From NCBI GenBank assembly GCA_028583405.1, contig CM053264.1, positions 9,231,030-9,295,029 of the forward strand: a DNA stretch of 64,000 nucleotides, written 5' to 3'. Source of the stretch: Pogonophryne albipinna (Eukaryota; Chordata; Actinopteri; Perciformes; Artedidraconidae). A program made the position numbers and the translations under genes. Within the stretch, counting starts at the first letter, position 1. Each line of letters begins with the position of its first letter. A model generated the notes under the pieces. That model did no database searches. It had not been told where the DNA came from and was given only the letters and a program-made list of their open reading frames with translations. This document shows positions 1 to 49,134 of the stretch, piece by piece.

Positions 1-167
1 GAACCACAGCACTCTGGAGAAAAGTATAAGGTTGGAGAAGTCGTTATTTAATTTAATCTGGCTTCGTGTGATTAAAAGCAACACGATCATCGACCCGACG
101 CAGTTCCCCGTTGTTGTTGTTGTGAGCGCCGTAACGCCGTTGGGGAGCAAATCAGCGATGTAAACGG

Positions 168-175
168 TGACGTCA
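168..175. promoter_or_regulatory. CRE-type site TGACGTCA
   Basis: The palindromic octamer TGACGTCA is the consensus CREB/ATF binding site. It lies in a relatively CpG-rich segment at the left edge, followed at once by a second TGACG half-like motif. A perfect octamer occurs by chance about once per 65 kb, so one match alone is weak evidence of a promoter. Confidence 0.3.
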
Positions 176-438
176 TGACGCAGCAGCACCAGTCGGGTGC
201 TGGGCGGTGTGAACAGAGCGGGAGCAGAAAAGGGAAACCGGAGCTGAACCAGAAAAGCTCTAGCTCGGAGCTAGAAAGGGAAAAGCGCTGGTGTGAAAGC
301 CGCAACAGAGAGAAGAGGGAAGAGGCTGTGTGAATTACTTTACATTGTGGATAAGGGTGGATAGCCCCCATTGTTCTGTGTGTCAAAATGAAAGACAGCC
401 CACACACCTATCAATCATCAAACCGTGGGGTCTTATTT

Positions 439-470
439 CATTACGTGTTGATTTCTATCAACACGTAATG
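439..470. repeat. Perfect 14-bp inverted repeat, 4-nt loop
   Basis: The arm CATTACGTGTTGAT at 439-452 is exactly reversed and complemented at 457-470 around a TTCT loop. It has no run of T typical of a polymerase III terminator and does not sit at a recognised transposon end. Its role is unknown. Confidence 0.8.
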
Positions 471-1282
471 TTGTATCGATGTAAGCCTATATAGAGATTT
501 ACTACAGCAAAAGTAATCTCCGTCGGGACTTCCTGCAACAACACCACGTCGTTATCGTGATTCTGATTGGCCAGAAGACATTATCAAAGATGTTCTATTG
601 AGAAGATGATCACGATGTGACAAAAGTTTTCAAACCGTTTCTAGTCTTCGGTATTTACTGCTGTCTGTGCAATTTACTCCGCGAGTTGGCGGACTTTATT
701 TTGCTTACTTTAAAATCATTTTTCATGGTGGGGCTAAGCCATTTCTTGGTATGGCTGTACCCCAGTATACCCTGGCGCCGCCACTGAACATAATAATAAA
801 ACAAATCCTGGATGGGCGGGCCGCCCATGACGCCGGGTCTGGCCATCATCGGTCTACTGCATGTGAAGAAATACATGGTTAAACTGCTCTCACTGGTGGT
901 CCTCATACTTTGAATGGTATGCCAATGCAGAGGAACCCTCCCTAAAACTAGAGCCTAGTTTTTACACTAATACTAAACACTAGGGGGAGTGTCAGCCTTA
1001 CATTGGGGTTTGTATGGAGGATTCATATATATGAGTCTAAATATTGGCATCAAAATAAAAAAGTACTCATTCTGTCGATTGGTCCATTTAAGAATTATAT
1101 ATATTATATGTTTTGATTATAATCATTGATGAATCAAAGTAGGGGGGGCGTTAAGTATTAATCACAACCTAAGTTGAAAGTCTCTTTGTGGCTATACTTG
1201 TGCACACATTCAGCAAATAAAATGATATGTCTCCTTTTTCTGCATTGAACTATACTGATACATTGTGTGTACTACTCACATT

Positions 1283-2472
1283 CAGTGGCGACTGGTCATT
1301 AGGGGCAGGTGGGCACAGCTCCACCTAGTGTCAGCAGAAAGTATTACAAATAATGATTACAAAAAAATTAATAAAAATATATAAAATATATTTTAAGATC
1401 ATGTTTAATCATCTGATTCGTCTGTACATTGCTGTTTTAGTATGTGTTCTTCTAATTAGTGTCTACAGTGTGTGCCTATTGGGCTGTTTAGAACCATGTG
1501 GGACAAAACCCGATCATGCCCCTCTCACTGTCTATGTGAACGGTGACTATAAAAACTACACTGCGCATGCTCAGAGTATTGTCCTATTTAATGTGTGTGG
1601 CAAAAAAATAATGACACTGAGCTGCCATCCCCACCATACGTCATCTCACATAATTCAGAGCTGATTGGCTGCAAGTACGTGTGCTGCGAAAAGTGTGGTG
1701 TGTGAAGAGGAGACCTGAGAGGTTTCTCAATACTCTAATTTCCCCTCCTCGACTCCTCAGTTCTCCGCTCGCATCTCCTGTGGGCGGCACTAAGTCTCGA
1801 GGATAGGAGTCGAGGAGGGGAAATTAGAGTATTGAGAAACCTCTGAGAGAGCTGCAGTGACGCGTCCTAAAACCCGGAAGTAAGCTGCGTATTGTTTCCC
1901 TCCACAAAAAAGCAATGAGATTTCTCCATAGGATTTTAGAAAATAGCTCCAAATAAGATCTGTGGGAAACGTACCGGTTAGATAAATGCACGTTTTGTTC
2001 AGCCGGATAATATCCACATGTCTACCCTACTTTTATCATTTTCGAATCATAAATCTATCGATTTATGAGAGACTTTTGAAACTACAAGAAGATAAGGAGG
2101 ACTTTTACAAAAAAGTAATAGAGATGTTTGTCCAGAAGGATAGGCAAACGGACTTCATCTTCAAGTCAAGGTAAGACCACCATTGTATTGAAAATGGGAT
2201 CTTACTAAGAGAGAACAATTCAATATTTAAATTATAAAATTAAAAATGTTGGGTACCCTTTTGTTGAACTGTCTGTTTAAAATTATTTGAAGCATCAGAC
2301 TAAAAAAGCTTTTGAAAATAATATTATATTTTGATTTAGGTCAAAATATAATATTTGTAAACCTGAAGAGTCAGAGCCCCGTCACCAGCCATGAACCTCA
2401 CTGCAGAAGCTTATATATAGACATCTACGTTTTTTGTGCCCCACCACTTTTGTACGTATAAAAACGCCACTG
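1283..2472. mobile_element. hAT-type non-autonomous element (1190 bp)
   Basis: The element begins CAGTGGCG and ends CGCCACTG. It is flanked by an identical 8-bp target duplication, CTCACATT, at 1275-1282 and 2473-2480. An 8-bp duplication with CAG...CTG ends is the signature of the hAT superfamily. No transposase frame is left. It carries an internal perfect 40-bp inverted repeat (separate entry). The exact target duplication suggests a fairly recent insertion. Confidence 0.85.
1718..1844. repeat. Perfect 40-bp inverted repeat inside the hAT element
   Basis: Positions 1718-1757 are the exact reverse complement of 1805-1844, with a 47-base spacer. The repeat lies in the middle of the hAT element rather than at its ends, so it is not the terminal inverted repeat. 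It could be a nested miniature element or a hairpin captured from another locus. Confidence 0.85.
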
Positions 2473-2480
2473 CTCACATT

Positions 2481-3960
2481 ATCTGAAATCCCCTTTCATT
2501 TGGGGACAAAAGGCTCTTCTACTAGTCGTCATAATGGGCGGGGCAAACTCTAAATCTAAATCAATACATCACCCTCCTTAGCGACACACATAAGTGTGTA
2601 TATCTGTGTCGGTGTGTGCGCATGTTTCACTAGCTGCCGGTTTCACATGCCACCACCAAAACGCCCCCCTCCCTGTTACCATGGAAACTGTGTCCTTTTT
2701 CTCTTTTCCTCCCCATGTACATGATGCTTACCTTTTATAATGTCTTTCCCTTATTATCCTCCATATTTATTGCTTTCTGGTCATGCATTCTGCCTTATCC
2801 AGCATCTGTGTGAGCCCGTGTGTCTGTGTGCATGCTGCACGTGTTTTTTAAGTACCCGTGTATTGAACGGTTCAATAGCACAGACACTGCCATACATACA
2901 GTATGATGACCACATCAACAGCCAATCAGGTTATCGGTAGCTGCTGGTGGGGCTTCAACCAATGGGGGATGCTGGCAGACATATGTGAGCAGAGCAGAAG
3001 GGATGCAGCGCCATGGAAACTGCAGAGGGGGCCAAGAGGAAACAGCGCCCTCTAGTGGCCCCGGATATCTCTGTTTATCCACTTCTGCAAGGATGAGTTC
3101 TGCTTCAGAGAACTCTGCGTGAGGCCTTGTGTGGTACTTTTTTTTAGTTGTCTCCCAACTCAAACTTGGGCACCAGGGAAAGGCTTTTCATTCAGTGTCT
3201 TAGATATACAATTTGAAAAAAATGTAGTTTGTTTACCATAGATTGCTTGCAAAAAGTAAAATAAATAAACATATGTCAGATATTGATCAAGTTAAGTATT
3301 GCTTTATTTTTACTGTATTTTATTAGGGGATGTCCAAAATGTAGCCGTGGGATGTGTATGTGATTCCCCTCTTAGCCTGTAGGGGGCATCACAAACACAT
3401 CCGTGGGCTGCCTATCCCACACCTGAGGTAATCCCACCTGCGTCCCTGCACCTGCCACCCACTCCAGAGGAACTCCTGCACCTGCAGAAAGATTACATCA
3501 AGCAGGTAAATGGACTTAATCCTCACATTATTAAACACTAATCTCCTTCAACACGTTTCCCCAGAGCCTTTTGCTAAAATGTTACCCAACCGATTTGATA
3601 AAAGAAATTGCTTCAAATGAGCTATAATCATACAAAACCCAGTGGGTGGATTAAGATCGTAATACCATTTATCACTATCCCATTGTCAGCGTCCCTTTTT
3701 TTGTTGTTGCTGAGGAACCTCCAAAAGACACATGGGAATCTGCGTTACTTTTTAAAATGTATGTATTTGTGCAGATGACTGTCCACTCCATGTGTTGGGA
3801 ATACGTTATTCCTGTCGGAGGAGACAACACAGAGGAATAAACTGCATGTGAAATGGATGGCGATAAGAAGGGGAAAGGCTGACGTAAAGTGATGTGGGTT
3901 TGGATGGTCGACGCTTGCGCGGGACACACTGGATGTGTGACCGTTAGGGGAGATTAGGAA
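2481..3960. other. Intergenic stretch upstream of cask, nothing recognised
   Basis: Frames here are short and low in complexity, with no domain I recognise. The only structure seen is a short AT-rich block near 3180-3310. Confidence 0.4.
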
Positions 3961-3990
3961 ACTGCGCCTAAATCGCCGCCCCTGCCGGAC

Positions 3991-4000
3991 GCCATGTTGG
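3991..4000 (+). promoter_or_regulatory. YY1-type motif GCCATGTTGG
   Basis: GCCATNTT is the core of the YY1 motif that often sits just downstream of transcription starts in TATA-less promoters. A second copy follows 44 bases later in the same orientation. Confidence 0.4.
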
Positions 4001-4034
4001 CTCAGCCGGCACTAGGACACATGCCAGGGTCCAC

Positions 4035-4044
4035 GCCATTTTGG
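4035..4044 (+). promoter_or_regulatory. YY1-type motif GCCATTTTGG
   Basis: This is the second YY1-type core in the putative cask 5' region, same strand as the first. Paired YY1 sites are a recurring feature of conserved vertebrate promoters. Binding here is inferred only. Confidence 0.4.
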
Positions 4045-4790
4045 CTCCGCCCGGACCAGTTTCCTGGAAGATAGAGGGCGGAGCCTGGCATTTCTGGAAG
4101 TCGGAGGAACAGCCAGTCAAAGCCAGCCAGCATCTGAGCCCACCGTAAGAACGGGAGCAACGGTGGACGAAGGAAGGGTCGGCGGTGTTGGAATATAATT
4201 GCAATATTCACAAGCACAGACGGTGCTTGTGCAACGGAATAGTCGTCGACATGCAAGCGAAGGTCTTCCATGTTGGCTCTGGAAGCTGAAGCATATTGCA
4301 GACCGGGCACATTACGGTCGGATAAGCCATCTGTGATACACTGGGTGTGCACAGCGCAATAACGGTGCGAGCCAACTGGTTATTGCATCGACAGCTAGCT
4401 CGCATTAACCCAGCCAACCATTTTCCAGAGCCCCGTTAGCTTGCGGAGAAGGGAACATCTTGGTCGGTGGGCGCTGCAAAGGGGAGTCCTGAGTCTTGCG
4501 GTACCCAAGCGGTAAGATACAAATAAGAGGCATGCAAAGAGGAGTGTTTTTCTGGAGGAAATCTCCACGCCCTGGGTGCTGTTCTGTGGTTAGCTAGCTC
4601 GCTGGCTAGCTAGCCTACCGGGAGCTGAAGAGAAGGTGGGGCCGCGGAGTGACAGCCAAGCGAATGTGGCTAACCGGCTAACTCGGACACTAGAGTGGTT
4701 ACTTTGTGTTCCTGTCGCTGACATTTGGTGCTTTACATTACCAGGATCGTGCTGTTTGGGACAGTAAAACCCCACAATTGCATCCTCTAA

Positions 4791-40529
<35,739 letters not shown>

Positions 40530-40731
40530 CAGGCGCTCAACGACAACTAGCTCCACCCCCGCCCCCCCACGTGCACCGTCCATCCATCGGGATGCAACAC
40601 GGCGGTCAAATCCCCCCTCAATCGCCACTCATCTCTGTAGACAAACTGTGGGGAAAAAAGAGAAGACACTAAAGACTCAATGCAGAGACGCCATCCTCCA
40701 TCGACAGCCTCAAAGGCATATTGTTGTGTAC

Positions 40732-40762
<31 letters not shown>

Positions 40763-41965
40763 AATGATAAAAAAACTAAGTGAATATGTCCTAGTTGAAG
40801 GCTGGGGGGTGAGGAGGGGAGGGCAGCGTTGGTAGATATTTTGTACTTTTTTTTTTTTAATCGACGGGCGGGTGGCCGTATTGGAAAGGCAATAGCGAGC
40901 ATGACCGTAAAGAAGTCTTATGTGGGTGTGTATGTGTGTTGACCTTTTTAAAGGCTCTTCTAGTGGTATTCTGTGTCCTCCTCGCCCCCTACCCCCAATC
41001 TCCTCACCCCCCCACCCCCAATCTCCTCGGCCCCTGTGACAAACAGGCCGAGCTTTAAAGCACATCGGAAGCTGCTACAGTGGCGACAAGCATCTCCCTC
41101 GGCTCTCTCGGCAAGCGTGAGAAAAGCAGAAAGCACAGGACGCTTGGCAGTTTCTCCCTCCCTCCTCCCCCCTGCCCTGTATTTATTTATCTCTCTCGCT
41201 GGCCCTCTGTGCCTGTCTCTTGCCCACCCAACCCCCCACCCGGTGTTGCTGTAGTATCTTCTTCTTCCATTCCTTCCTGTCCTCTGACGGTCTTTGTTTA
41301 CATCTGTTTGCACAAAAAATGGACAATGAAGAAGAAGACGTGTTCTGCTTTAGATTTACTCCCCCTCCGTAAGGCAAATGGACCTGGAAGACCGCGCTCG
41401 GGGCACAATCGGCTATGAGGAAAAGCACTTGCATCCACCGCTAACTGTGGCTTTTGAACTGGAAATTAAAACAAAACAATAAAAAAGCAGAGATGGAAGA
41501 ATCTTCTGCCTTCTCAGAGCCTCGGGGGAGGAGTCTGTAACACCTATGCACACCCCCGCCGGGCAGAGCACCACCTTCCTCTGTCTCAACTAGTGAGCCA
41601 TGCTTGTTTAAATAAAGTCTTCATAGGAATGTCTTCTTTGGAAGGGCAGGGAGTTAGGGAGGGCCTTGTGAGGGTGGGATAAATCCCAACCCTAGAGCCG
41701 CCATTTTGGAACTGTTAACTGTCGTCTAAAAAAAATATAAATATAAAACGAGTATTCTTGTTTTAAGAGAGAGAAAAGTAACTCTTGTGTGTAAATGTTT
41801 CAATAGTGCGTACGTCATACGAGTGAATTACCAAGAGCCAGTGTATATTAACCCTTCAAAAGAAGCTCGGTATGTGACATAACCTCTCCGCGCTTTGCCG
41901 GAAGTGGCGCCGCAGCCGGCTGAAGGGTCGACGTGATTTCTAAATAAAAGGTCTGTGTAGTGCAG
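40530..41965 (+). other. cask: cask 3' UTR (proposed)
   Basis: Starts after the stop codon and contains an (AT)n run near 40737-40762, C/T-rich stretches and three AATAAA hexamers (41478, 41611, 41943). It is likely longest at the last signal; internal signals could give shorter forms. Confidence 0.65.
41943..41948 (+). terminator. cask: Likely main polyadenylation signal of cask (AATAAA)
   Basis: AATAAA is followed within 25 bases by a GT-rich element (GGTCTGTGTAGTGCAGTGTG), the classic downstream partner. The earlier AATAAA at 41478 and 41611 lack such a clear GT-rich follower. Confidence 0.6.
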
Positions 41966-44576
41966 TGTGGCGGCGGCTGCTGCTGTTGTTCCACTTCAAG
42001 TAAAGTGTGTGTATTTTCTTTTTTTTCATTTCAAGTCCTGTGTAAATTACCTCTGCGAATTGACTAAAGCAGCTCTTATGTATGAAATGTTCTTGTTATT
42101 TTTTGTTATTTCATTTTTCAAAAAAATATATTTCCTTTTACGTGTTTAAAGTAACAGGCCTCGTCTTCTTTTTGTCTTTCGCTCACATATTTACACTGTA
42201 TTCAATTAATTAAGCTGTGCGATCAGGAGGCCATTCAGTCATAGTATTGGCATTTCGAAAAATGCAAAAAGACAACTGGGATTTTATGTCAAAATAAGGC
42301 ACGGTATAGTGTGTGGAAACCAGGCGTTAAAAATGACAGAAAAGTCATAGCATGTCGACATAAATGACTAAATTCATAGTATGTCGAAAAATGAAAGACA
42401 TAAAACGTGGGATTTTATGTGGAAATAAGGCACGGTATAGCGTGTAGAAACCAGCAGTAAGTCGTTATAAATTACAGAAAAATCATTCCGTGTTGTCTTT
42501 TCACTTTAACTTTTTTCAACATACTAACAATACTATGCCCTTTTTTTGCCTGTTTTCAACATGACTTTTTTGGCATGTTTTCGACATGCTACTATTACTT
42601 TTTTTGCATAGTTTCAACATTATATTCGATTACGCTTTGTTCATGCTACACTCTGTTGCTTTTTATGGCACTTGGAAAAGACAGTCCTTTGTCCACATTT
42701 TCAAACTTCCTCAAAGATCAGCATTTGCTGAACTTCTGCTTCCACAAAACCACTGTCATTCGAGCACGATAAAGAGACCAGAAACAATCGCCAAAGCATC
42801 GACTCATGTGACCACAAGAAAAGGAGAAAGCAAGGTAAACACTTCTTTAGACAAAAAGAAAAGCATGTTTCTTACCATTGATGATCACTTTGACTGCGGA
42901 GACAATCGCCCGTCGCTTTCTAAAAAATATATAAAGACTTTTTAAAAACAGTCATGCTAAAAGTTAAAATAAACAATATATAGCCTAAATGGGCAAAGAC
43001 ATTTTCTCTATACACAATAAATTAGAATATTTCACAATAAAATAAAAATCGAATAATTTAGACAATATTTAGAATAAGGATACTTAATGAATAACATAAT
43101 TGAACAAATATTTGCCATTTCTTCGTGATACACTACTTGACAAAAATAAATCCACCAATTGAAATGCTGCTGGTATGCTTTATGTTGATACACTTTCAGC
43201 ACAGATTAAAATATTTGATTTAACCAGATACTACATACTTTGTCTCAATAAATGACTGTGCAGCAAACGGAGACACTGCAGCACTTTAATCACACTTGGC
43301 ATTTCTAGGATTTATTCACTGAAGCGCCCAATCTGCCCTCAAGGCAGTGCTTTGTTAAAAGTCAGCTATCAAAGTCAAGTTTCTTCTTCTTCTTCTTCTT
43401 CTTCTCAGTCTAACTCCAGCTAAACTCATCTCAGATAACTGCAGTTTTTCTTTTTGGTGCAGGATCTCACAAACACAGCCAGTGGGCTTCCACACGAAAT
43501 CAGAAACACAGACTGATGTTATGTAAAGCAAGCCCCCCCCCCCTTAAATATGGACCTCCTACACTGGCTCAGCTGAACCCTAACATGTGGCATTATAATT
43601 TTTTGAAATGGCCAATATTTGCTTGTTACAGATGGTTTGCTTGTAAGAAATGCCTATCTGTGTGAGCATCTGTTTACTTGTCTGGTTGTTTTCTTAATTC
43701 ATGTTTATTTATTGTTTTGTAATGTTTTATGTATGTCAGCAATCAGTTTTTTGGATTAGATTTACATTTAATTCGTTTTTAGGTACACTGTACTCTACAT
43801 TTACAGAGATGTATACAGTATGCACTGTCCCTGTCAAATGTAACTTATTCAAATGAAGACATACACATTATCTTATATATTTTCACATAACTTCCATACT
43901 AATATTTCACACAATTGTTATTGGTTATTTTCCACTGCACTTGCTATTGTTTGTTTCATTGAAAAATAATAATAATAGCATTAAAAAAAAAAGTAAATAC
44001 CATTTTTGTAATTGTATTGTGATGGCATTTTATATGGAGGAAACTACTCAAAAAAAGTTGTTGAGTAATCAGGTTACATTACTTTTACTTTCTGATTTGT
44101 TTACTGCCCATTTTTAAGTACATAAACAAACATGATATATAAATGTACTAACCAGGTGAGAGTTTTACAAAATATATATTAAACTATCGAGCAAATAAAT
44201 TGCAGCCTTCACTAGTTCATATGTTATGTTTATCTTACGTTACACGTTGTTTTTAACATTAACTCGGGTGTTTTCAATTGAACTCAATGAGGTTATCCGT
44301 CCACTCGTGGCCGCTCACAACAATGCACGTCTGTGTGGCAAATTCACACTAAGGTAACGTAAAAAACCAACTGTAACTATAATAATGCTACTTTAAATTG
44401 TTTTACTAGTTTAAGTGTTTGTGGCACAATTCATCCACACAACCCGGAAGACCGTTGAGTTGTTTTCATCGGGTCGGGTCGGGTTGCGGAACTAATTGGC
44501 AATATGTGCGGGGGGCGGGTTCGGTATTGCACGTCGCGGGTGCGGAGCGGGTCTTGAAAATCAGACCCGTGCAGGA
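41966..44576. other. Intergenic AT-rich sequence with CATAGTATGTCG repeats
   Basis: From about 42250 to 42620 phrases such as CATAGTATGTCGAAAAATG and GGCACGGTATAGTGTGTGGA recur. They are related, in inverted orientation, to sequence at 57990-58520. A (TTC)n run lies at 43380-43404. GC-rich CGGGTCGGGTCGGG at 44468-44484 and TGCAGGACTCTG at 44571-44582 look like the end of another repeat. No gene recognised. Confidence 0.5.
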
Positions 44577-44584
44577 CTCTGTAG

Positions 44585-47500
44585 CAGGGCCGTATTCATG
44601 GACCCAACATTGGGGGGGACCAAAAATTCAATAAAAATTTGAATCCTAATTTCCTGCCATTCTAAAGGAAAATACATAAAAAATCACTAACACATTGGAT
44701 ACTTTAAAACCTGTTAAACCCCATGCCCCTGCCCGTGGGGGCAAAACACAACAATAGTCACGATACTGTGTCTCAGGCATGGGTGTAGGAAGCATCCTCA
44801 ATGTGGATGGGACAATTTGACGGGGGGTGTGGGCAGGCGGGGGACCTAACCTCTTCTAGGGGGGTCCGGGGGCATGCTCCCCCGGGAAGATTTTTTTTAA
44901 AATATTGAAGTTAAAAGCATCAATCTGGTGCACTTTGAGAGCAACATGAAGAGATCTATGGATACATCTCAACCGCACTCATATGAAACAGAACTGAACA
45001 GATTTACTTTTTTTTAATGCATATTTTACAAATCACTCCCTTTTTAAACTGTAGTATGAGTTGGAATGATTTCATACCTGTTATTCTGTTATTCTCTTAT
45101 TTTGTATAACTATAATGATCATATAAAGGTGTGCCTTGGAAATACTTGTTTGGCATCAATCTTGATACAGGGTACTTATTATATGTTATAGTTTGGATTC
45201 CTAAAGCTTTTAGTCTACCATCCCATCATTCAAGGGTGGTTTTCACTATAAGTAATGGTTTATTTTTTGCACGGACACTATCATTTACATTTTTTTTACT
45301 ATGTTCAATCTGAATTTACTTTAAAAACATCTATATTGATTCTGACTTTTTCTACATCCAACTCACAGGTTTATCGTTGCTTTGAGAACAAAGATTATTC
45401 ATTTAACCATTTTTAGAAGTGACGATATAGTCAATTGTTCTGAATGTCATTTTCAAACCTGAGACCTGAAAAACAGGCTTGGGGCTTAACTGGTAAAATG
45501 TTTTACCATAATGTCTAATTGTGCATTGTATTACAACGCCCTATTTGATCTAGTTTAGCTTTTCTTGTTTTGTTGTTTGTAATGGCAGAGATTAGGGATG
45601 AATAAAGTACAACTATAACCATAATCACATTAAAGCATTTCAATCCATAGAAAGGTCTGTGCCACGCAATTTCAGTAGAAACAGGAACACTTTATTGCCC
45701 TTTTGTTTGACAGCCACGACTCGCACTAGCTGCTTGCCGCTCATTCAAAATCAAAAAGACCCCCAACTTCCTCCCAGACAGCCGCCCAAAAAGCCCAACC
45801 CTCAAGTAAAGGACCCAAAAGCCTTTTTGCGCTTATCGTTGGCACTGATAAAAGACTGGCATATTCCTTCAAGGTCCAGTCTGTCCAGTTTCTTCTGGTG
45901 CACATGACATATGGCCACATTATTCAGCCTCGTTTGACTCATCGATGATCTAAGCCATGTCTTAAGCCTCCTCAGGGCACTAAAACGCCTCTCAGCCTCT
46001 GCAGAAGAGGCAGGGACGACCAACAGAAGCCTTACTAAAGCTTCCACCTGACCGAAGAGACCTCTCACCTCTGGCACCATTTCCCGAATAATGCTAGCGA
46101 CATCTGAGCTTGTTTAATAGGTGTAATTAGCCCCAGACATGGCCAGCTGCACCTGCAGTAGTCTTGAATTCAATTCAGGATACTCTTCTACCACCTTCTC
46201 CGTGTAGCAGCACATTTTCAAGCTGCTGCAGCTTGTGGAATCCAGCTTGTTCAAACCTCTCTATGAATTGAGTATTCACTGTGTCCAAGGCATTGTAGAA
46301 TTGGACTCTGTACAAGGACTGGGCATCGGGATGGATATGGGCTGCAGCCTGACCGGTGTAACGCTTTGTAGGTTTGCGGACAGGTTTGTGGAAGAAATAT
46401 CAGTAAACTATTGACTAGAAAGACTGTTGATACACATTATACATATGGGGGGACACAGGAGTCTGTACATTAACATTAGACTGCTATGTTGTCATTATTC
46501 TGTCTTAACCATCAATATAGCTCCTTTCTGACTTACCTCCATGTCACCAGCGCACACTCTCCCTGTCTGGTCGCCATGCTCACATTCTCTCTCTCCCTCT
46601 CTCTCTTTACTCTGAACACACCAGAGTGAACATGGAAGAAATATTATCAGTAAACAAGATATCTGACTGGTAACAATACTCACTTTCTCAATGCTCTTAA
46701 CTTACTTTTTTTCTTTTCTGAGGCTGCCCAAAAAACTGTCTAATGTCACTGCCACCCTTCCTCTTGCTCATGCTTACAGCTTGACCTCGGCGATCTGCAG
46801 TTGCTGATGTGATGAATACGGGTCAGCCGCGCTGGATATAAGATAATTAAACATGTTTATTAGCAATTCTGAGCGTTCTAAACGCAGCACAAGCTATGAT
46901 GCACACTGCAAACCTCCTGCGTGTGAGTATCTTTTAAATGCTTCTGACGATTATGAAATACTATTTCATAATAATTGTAGAGTATTTATTATTTAATTAA
47001 TTCTGGCACCTTTGGTATTCCATAGGTGTCACACATCACAGTTTTAAATCTTTCCACACCCTACAAATTACAAAATAAAATAGAAATAATCCACATGAAT
47101 AAATATCTATTGGATTACATCCAAAACGACACCGTCATTTTCCACATAGCTGACACTAGCCCGCCAAACCCTGGCTAACAACTGAAACCAGCTAGCCCAC
47201 AGCTAGTTAGCTACTATTCCTGAAAGGTTTGGTTTTAACATCAGAACTACAAGTTACTTACACAAAGAAGCTAAACCGGAGGGTTCATTAACATTACCAT
47301 TACGAAATAAAATAATATAGATTACTTTAGGGCTAACTAGAAAAGATACCAGAACTGATGGAGGGCAAATTAAAACATGACTGACCTGCTTGGAGCATCA
47401 AGCTAACTGAAGGTGGACTCAGACGTGCAACAGCGAAATACACCCCCCGGTACAAAATAAGGAACCAATTTACATATGAAAAGAAATATCATTTTGGTGA

Positions 47501-47697
47501 AGTTCACAATAACAGAAAATATAGACTTTCAAGTATACAAATAACCAAAATAAAGAAGTCATAGAATAGCAATTTTATTTTAATTAAAAAATTAAAACTT
47601 TTTTTTTTGTTGCTATTTATTGGGGGGGACATTTTGAGTGTATCTGAATATTGGGGGGGATGTGTCCCCCCCAATGTATATGGTGAATACGGCCCTG
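44585..47697 (-). mobile_element. hAT element with CAGGGCCGTATTCA ends (3.1 kb)
   Basis: Begins CAGGGCCGTATTCATGGACC and ends GGTGAATACGGCCCTG, with exact 8-bp duplications CTCTGTAG (44577-44584 and 47698-47705). Runs of G next to each end (ATTGGGGGGG) form part of the inverted ends. The minus strand keeps a hAT C-terminus at 45802-46080 and further decayed transposase-like sequence to about 46380. It is the longest hAT copy in the window but is inactive. Confidence 0.92.
45802..46080 (-). pseudogene. hAT dimerisation-domain remnant
   Basis: A 92-residue frame contains VPASSAEAERRFSALRRLKT, followed by WLRSSMSQTRLNNVAICHVH. This is the hAT C-terminal dimerisation signature seen in ZMYM/TTF-type hAT transposases. 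The upstream catalytic region is eroded. Confidence 0.85.
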
Positions 47698-47705
47698 CTC
47701 TGTAG

Positions 47706-49084
47706 TATACTATGACTATGTTGGAAATGGTCATAGTGTAGTATTTTGGAAATATCAGAAAAGTCATAGTATAGTACAGTGGCGTTGGCAGATATCAAAG
47801 AGTGGGTTGGCCCAGCCCGTTCAAGACCACACATACTTAATATGTCCTAAAACGCATGTTAACTGAAATAAGCCAGTCAGAATGGACCTCCTTGAGTTCT
47901 CCGATTGGTTGGTTTTGTGGCACATTTGTAACGCTGTGCCAACTTGAGCGCGCACAGGGTGGAGAGGGAGAGAGAGAGAGGGAGAGAGAGCGCGTTTAGC
48001 AGAGTCCTGCATCGGGTCGGGTACCCGACGGGTGACCCGCAAAAAAAGTGATTCGCGGGTGGTATTTTTTCAAACGCTTTTTTCCAGGTTCGGTTCTGAG
48101 TAAAACAAAGATGATGTGGGTCGGTCGCGGGTGTTGCATAATAAATATATTAAAATTATAATCATTTAGTTTAATGTTTAAATCCTCAGACCTCTCCCCC
48201 GCATAATCATAACCTCTGCAGCGCATCAATCTGCTGCTGAGCGCGCCACATTCGAAATGGCTGAGGTGACTGTATCAACATTAAAAACACATTCACAATA
48301 CATGCCAGACATATATAGATATTAAATGACAATAAAATGTGTATGGACAGAAACAGTTTGTTTTGATGTGTCTGTAAAGAGAAGGTGAAGCAGATCGAAC
48401 AGCAGTGCTTCCCCCTCTCACAGCTGATGGCTCCATCACTCTTCCATCAGCTCCTCCAGGTGTAGCTGTAGTTGATCATGCTGATGTGGCTCAGAGCAGT
48501 CTTTCCCAGGGTGAAGGGCTACATCAGCTGTTGGATGGAGGCCACAGGCAGACAAGTCCGAGGAGCCGGCAGACAGGAGGGAGAGCATGTGCAGTGAGTG
48601 ACCACCAGGTGGAGCTATACACACACACATCATAGACACAGGAGCATTTCTGGCATCCAGTGGGTGGATTCCATGGATGTATAATAAGAACTGGATACAG
48701 CGTGGGAGGCGGGGCCTCATTCATTCCTATGAGAGTTGCTCATTAGCGCATGATGATAAAATGGCCCAACTTTTGAGAGAGTGAAACGTCACAGATTACC
48801 CGGCATGCCTGAGAAGTACCCGTATGTGCGCTCATAGCGCATGCGCAACTTTAACCAAAATGCTCGTTCACATCAAGCACGTCAATTTGCGTACACGTAA
48901 CAGCACCGCACGTTCATGACAGCATGGATGGATTTGATATTAACGAGGCGGCAGTTAGCAGCTAGCGGCTAGCTAGTAATTATGCTAATGTACACATCAA
49001 TCGTTATGTACTTATATTACGCTGTAACAGGATCTAGTGATATCCAAGCAACAGAGCTTCATTTAGCATGAAAGAATGATTGCA

Positions 49085-49134
<50 letters not shown>

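Larger units (their letters stand above)
1..1274. other. Upstream intergenic stretch, no gene recognised
   Basis: No open frame here resembles a known protein. The stretch holds a full CRE-type octamer near 168, a perfect 14-bp hairpin at 439-470 and an AT-rich tail. The first 340 bases are rich in G and purines and could be an untranslated exon or promoter of a neighbour outside the window, but nothing proves it. Short pieces around 760-800 resemble common fish repeat tails. Confidence 0.4.

Noticed and set aside
4590..4620. GCTAGCTAGC palindromes as an operator-like site
   Set aside because: Short self-complementary tetramer repeats, likely simple-sequence drift; no factor with this motif comes to mind.
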